7,669 nucleotides of DNA from an uncultured Holophagales bacterium. GTDB lineage: Bacteria; Acidobacteriota; Thermoanaerobaculia; UBA5066. The notes under the pieces are model-generated. The model did no database searches. It was not told where the DNA came from and was given only the letters and a program-made list of their open reading frames with translations. Below, piece by piece: positions 1 through 5,705 of this stretch (positions are counted from its first letter, which is position 1; every line of letters begins with the position of its first letter). The stretch covers positions 1 to 7,669 of the forward strand of contig CALBDV010000175.1 of assembly GCA_937927565.1 (NCBI GenBank). The letters are read 5' to 3'. Position numbers and translations under genes: made by a program.

Positions 1-1
1 C

Positions 2-982
2 CTTGCAGCTGACGAGATCAAGCGTTCTCTCTATCTCACCGCTGCGGGAGGCCTTCGCTACGAGTTCACGCTACAACATGTCGCAGGTCACGCTGCGAGC
101 CGGGGAATTCCCCTCGTCATCCTCAAGGGGAGTGCTATCGAGCTCTTCGGCATCAGCGTAGCCGGCGCGCGCTCCTTCTGCGACCTCGACATCCTCGTCC
201 CCGTCGACCGCATCCTCGAACTGCGCACCACCCTCGTCGAGGCCGGGTGGACCCTCTCCGCGCTCGACGGCTGCGAGCACCAGGAAGCACCGCTCACGCA
301 CCCTTCGCTCGGAATGATCGAGCTCCACCGCTGCATCCCCGGTGTTCGCCCGCCCGGGTCCCGGCGCTCCTTCGACGCCCGAGGCCTTCTCGATGCCGGT
401 CTCACCGACGCTCTCCCTGGCCTCGACGGCGCCGTCCGCGCCCCTTCTCGCTCCGTCCTCATCGCTCATGCCCTCGAGCATGGTCTCGTTCAGCACGGCT
501 ATGCCCCAGGTTCGTATCCGTTCTTCCGCTTCCTCGCCGACTTGCAGGATCTTGGCGCTTACACAGAGCGGCCGCTGGAGGCCGGTCAGTTCTTGCGCGA
601 CTTGGACTCCGACGATCTCAACACCATCGCCTCGCTGCTCGCCGCCCTCGAGTCAGGAGAGGCGCTCGACCTGCACGCCGGTCCACCCCGGTCCCTTCTC
701 GATCACATCCTCGCCGGTACCCTCAATCCCGGCTACGCGCTTGGACTCAAGGCAGACCCCTGGTCCCTTAGGAGTCCTTCGGATCTGCCCCTCCCGCTTG
801 CGACCCTGAGGTGGGTCTGCAAGGCCACTTTCCTCGACCGCGCCTACGTGGATGCGATCTATGGGCGGCCGAAACGATGGGGGGGCTATGCCGCCAGGCG
901 GCTACTCAGGCCGTTCGACCTGGCGCTGCGCTTGGGGCGTTCATTCAGGGCGCGGGGTAAGACTAGAAGTTCGTCCGAGTAA
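2..982 (+). CDS. Nucleotidyltransferase family protein (PF14907-like), 5' truncated
   Basis: The reading frame is open from the window edge, so the true start lies upstream; 326 residues are visible. Visible residues 41-45 read LKGSA and residues 61-65 read DLDIL, the latter preceded by an Arg at 57. This LKG...R...D-x-D layout is the signature of the uncharacterised nucleotidyltransferases of PF14907, with D61 and D63 as the expected metal ligands. Members are thought to transfer a nucleotide to a small molecule or protein, but substrates are mostly unknown. Relatives are frequent beside PqqD, HprK-like kinase and asparagine-synthetase-like genes in lasso-peptide and exopolysaccharide loci. 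That fits the operon here, although this gene lies on the opposite strand and converges on it. The tail is basic and serine-rich. Codons are conspicuously biased to ctc, gtc, atc and tcc. The family call is fairly secure; the substrate is unknown. Confidence 0.85.
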   Translation, partial: LAADEIKRSLYLTAAGGLRYEFTLQHVAGHAASRGIPLVILKGSAIELFGISVAGARSFCDLDILVPVDRILELRTTLVEAGWTLSALDGCEHQEAPLTHPSLGMIELHRCIPGVRPPGSRRSFDARGLLDAGLTDALPGLDGAVRAPSRSVLIAHALEHGLVQHGYAPGSYPFFRFLADLQDLGAYTERPLEAGQFLRDLDSDDLNTIASLLAALESGEALDLHAGPPRSLLDHILAGTLNPGYALGLKADPWSLRSPSDLPLPLATLRWVCKATFLDRAYVDAIYGRPKRWGGYAARRLLRPFDLALRLGRSFRARGKTRSSSE

Positions 983-983
983 C

Positions 984-1009
984 GATTCGGGAATCTGGAC
1001 TTGATTCGG
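984..1009. repeat. Short GATTCGG direct repeat with internal GAATC inverted copy
   Basis: GATTCGG occurs at 984-990 and 1003-1009, and GAATC at 991-995 can pair with either GATTC, giving mutually exclusive 5-bp stems. It sits right after the nucleotidyltransferase stop codon, in the gap between convergent genes. There is no T-tract, so it is at best a weak terminator or a chance pattern. Confidence 0.2.
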
Positions 1010-1036
1010 TCGCCATCCGTCAGTATTCCTCGATCC

Positions 1037-1278
1037 TTACGAGGTGAGCCGCAGGCCCTGCCCCGTGAAGGCGATCCTCGTGCCGTGCGGATCGCCGTAG
1101 ACCCGGCCCTCGATCGGCATCCTTCTGGTTCTCCATCTGCGCCACCTTCTTGCTCGCAACTCGATGGTTCGTAATGACTTCAGAACGATCTGCGGATTCT
1201 CATTCAGCGCCCCCCCCAACTGAGGTTCTTCGGGACAGCATAGCTGTTCAGGCTGCTCTTGAGACGATGCCAGAGCAT
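1037..1278 (-). pseudogene. Small ORF after the sulfatase gene, interrupted at a G8 tract
   Basis: An ATG at 1278 lies 7 nt after the sulfatase stop and is preceded by AGAGGTG (1281-1287), a plausible ribosome binding site. From it, 24 codons starting MLWHRLKSSLNSYAVPKNLS run into a run of eight G residues (1210-1217 on the + strand) and then stop at once. In the next frame the sequence stays open to a TAA at 1037-1039 and ends GRVYGDPHGTRIAFTGQGLR plus three residues. One extra G (nine) or two fewer (six) would join both halves into an 80-residue protein. The middle part, residues 41-53 of the joined reading, is strikingly Arg/Trp-rich. There another frame reads a more natural ASKKVAQMENQ, hinting at further frame disruption. 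I do not recognise the product. It could be a decayed gene, a homopolymer sequencing error, a phase-variable gene, or non-coding sequence. Confidence 0.35.
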
Positions 1279-1285
1279 ATCACCT

Positions 1286-3361
1286 CTACCTCAGGTAACC
1301 CAGCGACCGCAATTGCTGCACTTGCGCCGGGCTCAACACGGCCGGCTTCGCTTCGGTCGCCCCAGCTGCCGCCGCAAGTCGCTTGTTCTCTGCTTTCCTC
1401 GCCATCAGCCGATCACGAATCAACTTGACTCGCGGACCCTCGCTCGCTGTGCAGTCTCTTCGCTCATCTGGGTCCGTTCGGAGATCAAACAGCTCCTCTC
1501 TACCGGTTACGACTCCCCGGATGAGCTTCCAACCGTCTGTGATCAGGGCGTCCTTCTCCTCGTAAGAGTACGTCCCTCCGGAGAGCACATCTGGGTCGAC
1601 TCGATCGGCCTCACGGTCGTATTCAAGCAGTGAGCCAAGAACGGGGGTAGGTCGCCGTCTGGGCAACCTGCACACATCCATCACGGTACCCGCGATCGCG
1701 CCGGTGCTCACTGCCACATCGGAAGCGTGAGGACCGCTTTCTCGCGGCAGCTTCACGAGGAGGGGTACTCGGATTAGTTCGTTGTATACGGAATGCCCGT
1801 GCCAGAACCCTCCGTGCTCCCAGAACTCCTCTCCGTGGTCAGAGGTCAGGATGATCAACGAATCCTCGTAGAGGCCTCTTGCACGTAGCTCCCGAAGAAG
1901 GCCCCCGATACAGTAATCCACGTAACGCACTTCCGCTTGATAAAGTGCCCTGATCCACAGTCGCTCTTCTGGAGTCCTTCCTTTCGCGCCCCGGAGGACA
2001 GAGTCGACGTCCGACTCATCGAACGAACCATCCATGCCCTGTGGAGGTACAGAATCCGGCAAGAACGAAACTGGTGGACAGTATGGCGTATGGGGATCAA
2101 GGTAGTGCACCCAGAGAAAGAAGGGTTCTCTGCCCCCCATGCGCACCCAATCCCACGCCAGCGCCGAGAGCCGCTCGCTCGTCACACCGGTGCCGAACAC
2201 CTCTGGCACAGCTCTCTCAAGCAGTCTCTCTCCAAAGGAGCCACCCACTGTTTGTGGGTAGCTGTGGTACGTCCGAAAGCCTCTCCCCAGGCCATACTCT
2301 GGTCTCAGCCATGGAGAGCTGACAAACGCAGCAGTCCTATACCCCACGTCCGCTAATCTCTCTGCCAGCGTTGGCACTCCGTCGGCCAGGCGACCTTGAA
2401 GAGCAAGTAGCCCAATACTGTCAGGGGGGAACCCCGTCAGCATGGAGCCCACTGACGGCTTCGTCCACGGCGCAGCCGCCAGCGCCCAGCTAAAGGACAC
2501 GGAGTCTTGGGCCAGCTGATCAATATTCGGGGTGCAGCTCAGGCCCCTGACGAGGCCTGAGATTGAATCCCGGCGAAGGGAATCAACTGAGATCAGCACG
2601 ACGTTGGGACGGTGCGCCGACTCTGTTGTAACCTCTGCAGGCCTCCCGTGCGCCCTCGATATACCCACAGACGCTACGTCGACGAGGACCAAGAGAATCC
2701 CGACGCAAACTCCGGCACGGGCTAGCTGTCTTCTCCGCCGGATTCCGAGACTCAGGAATACTGTGCCTCCTGCAGCGACGACAAAGCCTATCGTGAGGAG
2801 AGAGAGCTTTGTCAATCCGAACACCACTGCCCGTTCTGGCCTCAGGTACGAGCCGACCCAGACGACGGGCACGGCACCGGCCACTACTAGCAGGACAGCT
2901 CGAATCACTGGCAGAGCTCGCGACGTTGCTGTGCCCGCGTGCCCTGCCATGCACCACCTTGCGGTGCTCCACACCCCGACGCAGGCCGCTGCAACCACTC
3001 CCAGCCCGAAGGCGCGCTCCAGCATTCCGCCCCTGATTACAAAGCTACCGATCCTCGCGCTCAGCACGAGAAGGCCCACCAGCGGAAGCGCGCCGATGAC
3101 GACAGTGGAGGGCTCGGGAGCAAGCCCCCGAACCCACAAAGCCGACACAACGCCCCATGCCAACAGGAGCGCCCCAGCGCTCACGGCAATGCTCGCGCCC
3201 CAAACGGCCAGCAAGAGAGACATCGATGCAAGGGAATCAGGGGTTCTCGGAAGGCTCGCTAGGACATCCAGGGATCCTATTCCGACGCCTAGAGTCACGG
3301 CCCATATCAGCGCGCTTCGCCATCCGACTCGGAAACGGCCTGCCAGGCCGCTCATGGGCAC
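1286..3361 (-). CDS. Membrane sulfatase-family (alkaline phosphatase superfamily) protein with Thr at the nucleophile site
   Basis: This 691-residue protein has about seven hydrophobic segments in residues 17-235 and an extracytoplasmic sulfatase-like domain from about 251 to 640. Family hallmarks are NVVLISVDS (253-261, metal ligand D260), PWTKPSVGSMLTG (298-310), the WVHYLDPHTPY block (417-427), TSDHGEEF (506-513, D508 and H509), HGH (521-523), K537, and a C-terminal ELFDLRTDPDE. The nucleophile position is Thr300 and the motif reads T-K-P-S-V, not C/S-x-P-S-R. It therefore cannot form formylglycine as type I sulfatases do. Thr is the nucleophile in LtaS- and EptA-type phosphotransferases, which share the layout of an N-terminal membrane part plus an outer catalytic domain. 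Phosphoester or phosphotransferase chemistry, or a non-catalytic role, is thus as likely as sulfatase activity. The start may be GTG 3361 or ATG 3355; both have spaced purine-rich sites. It lies 67 bp after the kinase gene, probably in the same operon. Confidence 0.88.
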   Translation of the reverse strand: MPMSGLAGRFRVGWRSALIWAVTLGVGIGSLDVLASLPRTPDSLASMSLLLAVWGASIAVSAGALLLAWGVVSALWVRGLAPEPSTVVIGALPLVGLLVLSARIGSFVIRGGMLERAFGLGVVAAACVGVWSTARWCMAGHAGTATSRALPVIRAVLLVVAGAVPVVWVGSYLRPERAVVFGLTKLSLLTIGFVVAAGGTVFLSLGIRRRRQLARAGVCVGILLVLVDVASVGISRAHGRPAEVTTESAHRPNVVLISVDSLRRDSISGLVRGLSCTPNIDQLAQDSVSFSWALAAAPWTKPSVGSMLTGFPPDSIGLLALQGRLADGVPTLAERLADVGYRTAAFVSSPWLRPEYGLGRGFRTYHSYPQTVGGSFGERLLERAVPEVFGTGVTSERLSALAWDWVRMGGREPFFLWVHYLDPHTPYCPPVSFLPDSVPPQGMDGSFDESDVDSVLRGAKGRTPEERLWIRALYQAEVRYVDYCIGGLLRELRARGLYEDSLIILTSDHGEEFWEHGGFWHGHSVYNELIRVPLLVKLPRESGPHASDVAVSTGAIAGTVMDVCRLPRRRPTPVLGSLLEYDREADRVDPDVLSGGTYSYEEKDALITDGWKLIRGVVTGREELFDLRTDPDERRDCTASEGPRVKLIRDRLMARKAENKRLAAAAGATEAKPAVLSPAQVQQLRSLGYLR

Positions 3362-3363
3362 TT

Positions 3364-3374
3364 TCCTTCTCCTT
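3364..3374 (-). promoter_or_regulatory. Ribosome binding site(s) of the sulfatase-like gene
   Basis: The - strand reads AAGGAG (3369-3374) then AAGGA (3364-3368). The first is 7 nt from GTG 3361 and the second 8 nt from ATG 3355, so the sequence alone does not settle which start is used. Confidence 0.5.
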
Positions 3375-3428
3375 CGAGTCCGCTCCCAGCAATTCGGCCG
3401 GCGCCGCTCAGACGACAGGCCTCGAAAG

Positions 3429-4421
3429 TCACGCTTCGCTCTCGTGACAACTCATCCAGTCCAGCATGACGCTCAAGCCTCTACGGCCTTCCGGGAGAAC
3501 GACCTCGTAGACTGGTAGCATCGTTGTAGCTGACACAGTGATCTCCAGGACCGCACTCCAAGCCTCTGGCGAGGCGACTTCGAGGATGAACGCCCGCTCC
3601 AGGACCGAGCGGAACGCTTCCTCTGGGCCCAGCCGCCTAGCGCTGAAACTGGCCTTTCCACCCGAGCGTTTCAGGCGGACAAGCCGCTTGAGCGGCTGCG
3701 CGGTGGCGCACCAGCTTTCCGGCAGCGACAACCAGCGTTTGTTGTAATCGCCGTCCTCCAGCAACCCCGTCCCCTGACCGATCCCTGACGTCTCGAGACC
3801 AGCTGTATGGAGCCGGACAGAGGGATGCGCTGGGTACGCCAAGATCGCCGGGCCCCGCCCGTCGATGGCGATTGGGAGCCAGTCATCCGAGAGAAACTGC
3901 AAACCCTGCGATACGCAGTAGGCGACGAGGGTCGATTTCCCTTCGCCTGACGGGCCGAGAATTCCGACAACTCCTACGTTGGTCTGGCACGCGGCCCCAT
4001 GAAGCACCAGACGCTTCTTCGTCGAGAGGTAGAAAGGAACAACACAGTCCGCAACCAAATGAGTCAACAGGAGCCCGGCTGGACTATCGGACCAGACTTC
4101 GATCGATTCCGAAGCGGGATGCAGCCGAAACTGAAGCCTCGCTCCGGCAGCCCATCGGTCCGGCACCCTGGGATCGGCCCACAGGGCCCCCGACGGATGA
4201 GGCACAAGTGAATCGATGCCATCCAGGAGCGGCTCAGTTACCCAGACTATCTGTCTGGCTTCATGACCATGCGCTGACTCCGGAATCCCAACGAGCCTCT
4301 TCTGAGACTCGATGCCCAACGATCCAATTCGGTACATCCACGGGTCTCGCGGACCTGCGTCTGCAGAATCGAGGTCTCCAGGTCCCTTTTCGCACGACAC
4401 GGTCCGCTTCGGCAGCCTCAT
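3429..4421 (-). CDS. HPr kinase/phosphorylase-like protein (HprK-related kinase)
   Basis: This 330-residue protein resembles the C-terminal catalytic domain of HPr serine kinase. Visible are LHGAAC (140-145) before a Walker A loop GPSGEGKST (156-164), LSDDW (177-181) with the Asp pair expected to serve in catalysis or Mg binding, and YPAHPSVRL (196-204), a pattern typical of HprK-like proteins. No HPr or other PTS gene is near, so carbon-catabolite control is unlikely. Known relatives in lasso-peptide clusters (PadeK, ThcoK types) phosphorylate the precursor peptide at its C-terminal Ser, and HprK-related kinases pair with PqqD proteins elsewhere too. Here the start codon overlaps the PqqD stop by ATGA, indicating translational coupling and probably a functional pair. 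The substrate is unknown. The adjacent 55-residue peptide ends in Asn, so the classical C-terminal Ser target is absent. The first ~30 residues look unstructured and the start could be slightly internal. Confidence 0.85.
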   Translation of the reverse strand: MRLPKRTVSCEKGPGDLDSADAGPRDPWMYRIGSLGIESQKRLVGIPESAHGHEARQIVWVTEPLLDGIDSLVPHPSGALWADPRVPDRWAAGARLQFRLHPASESIEVWSDSPAGLLLTHLVADCVVPFYLSTKKRLVLHGAACQTNVGVVGILGPSGEGKSTLVAYCVSQGLQFLSDDWLPIAIDGRGPAILAYPAHPSVRLHTAGLETSGIGQGTGLLEDGDYNKRWLSLPESWCATAQPLKRLVRLKRSGGKASFSARRLGPEEAFRSVLERAFILEVASPEAWSAVLEITVSATTMLPVYEVVLPEGRRGLSVMLDWMSCHESEA

Positions 4422-4786
4422 GCTTTCTCTTGACGAGACTGTACCTCCTCCTTGAAATCCGGCGTCCTTTGTACTTCCGCGATCCCTCGCGTCTCAAACC
4501 GTTCCCTGCCATTCAGTCGGCGCACGAGGTTTGCGATAAAGATCCGAACGTCTTCCTGTGCCGCGTTCTCATCCACGTCGAAGGCGAGAGAGAGCTTCTC
4601 GGCGAGATCGGCAACGTGCGTGGGATTCGACCGCAGCTCGTTCAGCAGAAACACTGCCGTCTGATTTAGGCTGACGAATTGGTTTGACTTCAAATCAACC
4701 AGCACACCGCTGCCATCCGAGAGGGTCGTTTGCAGCGTCCCTGACTCAAGAAGAATCCCCCTCAGGATCTCTGCAGCCTTCTCCAT
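4418..4786 (-). CDS. PqqD-family peptide-binding chaperone (RiPP recognition element)
   Basis: From ATG 4786 the protein has 122 residues. Residues 20-50 give the PqqD/RRE pattern: beta-strand-like GVLVDLKSNQFVSLN, then the helix TAVFLLNEL, then a second helical part (VADLAEKLSLAFDVDENAAQ) and a helix 76-92 (EDVRIFIANLVRRL). PqqD-type proteins bind the leader of a ribosomal peptide and present it to modifying enzymes; in lasso pathways this is the B1 protein. The C-terminal ~28 residues are charged and extend beyond the usual ~90-residue domain. It lies 39 bp after the secreted-protein gene and overlaps the HprK-like gene by 4 bp, implying one transcript and a shared task. A TTG at 4816 would add 10 residues (a total of 132). 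Neither start has a convincing Shine-Dalgarno sequence, so translation may depend on the preceding gene. Confidence 0.82.
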   Translation of the reverse strand: MEKAAEILRGILLESGTLQTTLSDGSGVLVDLKSNQFVSLNQTAVFLLNELRSNPTHVADLAEKLSLAFDVDENAAQEDVRIFIANLVRRLNGRERFETRGIAEVQRTPDFKEEVQSRQEKA

Positions 4787-4825
4787 CCTGCGACCGACAC
4801 CATCCGATCTCGCCAAGCGCCGGAC

Positions 4826-5497
4826 CTACTGCATGATCGTGAGGCTCGAGTTGCAGACCGTGTACGCGTTCCCAGAAGGGGTCAGGGACTGAATAAGGAT
4901 GTCGACCTGGGTGTCCGTGTCGGGGAGAACGTTGTTGATGACCGACTGGAACCCGACCGCGGAAGTGGCCCCGAGGAAGTACGCCGTCGTACCCACCGTG
5001 GTCATGAGCGCAGGACCTCTCTGAATTCCAGGGCATCCAAAGAAGCTCGTTGCCGTCCCCTGCTTCCAGCGGCAGATCACATAGACACCGTCAAAGTTCG
5101 GAGAGGTGTCAACGTTGGTGATCCCGCTAAACTGGACAAACAGAACGTTCTGCGCGAGCCCGGTCTTGAAAGTCTCAGAATAGAGCAGCCTTGTCCCGGG
5201 GTAGATGGAGGTCGGGCACGGCGAGTTACTGTTTGAGTCGAAGTAGACTGTGCCGAACTGCTTCGTTGCCATTGCTTGGGTCACTTGGCCGTTCCCGGCC
5301 AGCCCTTCCTGTGCATTGCTGGCTCCAGAAGAACTGGCAGGGCCTGCCAGCGGCAGAAGGAAACCATTGGCCTCGTAGAGACTCCGCGGGGCTTTCTTCA
5401 CTTTCGGATCAATTTGGAGCGCTTGAGGCCCTACCTGAGCGATCGCAGAACCCGCCAACAACAGGCCACAAACAACGATTCCAAGGTTCTTCTTCAT
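4826..5497 (-). CDS. Secreted four-cysteine protein of unknown function
   Basis: This 223-residue protein begins MKKNLGIVVCGLLLAGSAIA, a textbook signal peptide with predicted cleavage after A20 (AIA|Q). The mature part has four cysteines (C94, C142, C155, C215), an even number compatible with two disulfides. It is rich in Ser, Thr, Gly and Asn with alternating hydrophobic stretches such as NVLFVQFSGI and TQVDILIQSL, suggesting a beta-rich fold. I recognise no domain. ATG 5497 is chosen because AGAGGA lies 6 nt upstream and the signal peptide starts there. The frame continues upstream to an ATG at 5638 inside the peptide gene, but that extension would bury the signal sequence. Its position between the peptide and PqqD genes suggests a role in the pathway: a second modified substrate, carrier, binding partner or immunity factor. 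All of these are inferences. Confidence 0.8.
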   Translation of the reverse strand: MKKNLGIVVCGLLLAGSAIAQVGPQALQIDPKVKKAPRSLYEANGFLLPLAGPASSSGASNAQEGLAGNGQVTQAMATKQFGTVYFDSNSNSPCPTSIYPGTRLLYSETFKTGLAQNVLFVQFSGITNVDTSPNFDGVYVICRWKQGTATSFFGCPGIQRGPALMTTVGTTAYFLGATSAVGFQSVINNVLPDTDTQVDILIQSLTPSGNAYTVCNSSLTIMQ

Positions 5498-5503
5498 GAC
5501 TCG

Positions 5504-5509
5504 TCCTCT
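5504..5509 (-). promoter_or_regulatory. Ribosome binding site of the secreted protein gene
   Basis: AGAGGA on the - strand, 6 nt before ATG 5497. It supports the start at the signal peptide over the longer in-frame extension. Confidence 0.6.
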
Positions 5510-5537
5510 TTCCTCTTGAAGCTGCGCTCCCAGCGTC

Positions 5538-5705
5538 CTAGTTCCGTTTTGTGTTGAGGTAGGAGTTGTCGATCTGGGTCGTACCGTTCTCGCAAACCAC
5601 AGTCTCGAGTCCGTCACACCGGAACGACGGCCGCTCATAGGGCAGCCTCGCGCCCCTCACGTCTTTCGTGGTTGTGCCCGGGTCGAGTTCTTCCTTCTTT
5701 TTCAC
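5538..5705 (-). CDS. 55-residue candidate RiPP precursor peptide with YxxP leader-like motif
   Basis: The GTG start at 5705 overlaps the ligase stop as GTGA and is preceded by AGGAGGA (5711-5717) at a 5-nt gap, so this is very likely a translated gene. The peptide opens with a charged stretch (KKKEELDPG). It then has Y23-E-R-P26-S-F28-x(3)-G32, matching the Y-x-x-P-x-L-x(3)-G signature of lasso-type leaders, recognised by PqqD-like B1 proteins. Downstream are C30, C38, and a polar tail GTTQIDNSYLNTKRN (41-55). By leader alignment the conserved penultimate Thr would fall at 38, where there is Cys, and the core would start at N40 with D46 as residue 7. Alternatively a core starting at C38 would place D46 at ring position 9. 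Neither fits the lasso rule fully. It could also be a different YxxP...Cys peptide family. Precursor role: likely but unproven. Confidence 0.75.
   Translation of the reverse strand: MKKKEELDPGTTTKDVRGARLPYERPSFRCDGLETVVCENGTTQIDNSYLNTKRN

Noticed and set aside
247..771. Arg/Pro-rich 174-residue frame on the + strand
   Set aside because: It is an alternate frame of the nucleotidyltransferase gene, whose own frame carries the LKG and DLD motifs.
1028..1044. CCTCG...CGAGG hairpin near the end of the convergent region
   Set aside because: Only a 5-bp stem with a 7-nt loop and no T-tract on either strand; too weak to call a terminator.
3362..3428. Gap between the kinase and sulfatase-like genes examined for a promoter or small gene
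   Set aside because: Only the ribosome binding site region of the sulfatase-like gene is visible; no clear promoter elements or coding sequence.
2532..3518. Long open frame of 328 residues on the + strand
   Set aside because: It is antisense to the well-supported sulfatase-like gene. The product is Arg/Thr/Pro-rich low-complexity sequence without motifs, as expected for a GC-rich shadow frame.
3872..4669. Open frame of 265 residues on the + strand
   Set aside because: It covers the antisense of the HprK-like and PqqD genes, crosses both, and shows no domain or ribosome binding site.
5498..5638. 47-residue N-terminal extension of the secreted protein from ATG 5638
   Set aside because: It overlaps the peptide gene, would place the signal peptide internally, and the internal ATG 5497 has its own ribosome binding site.
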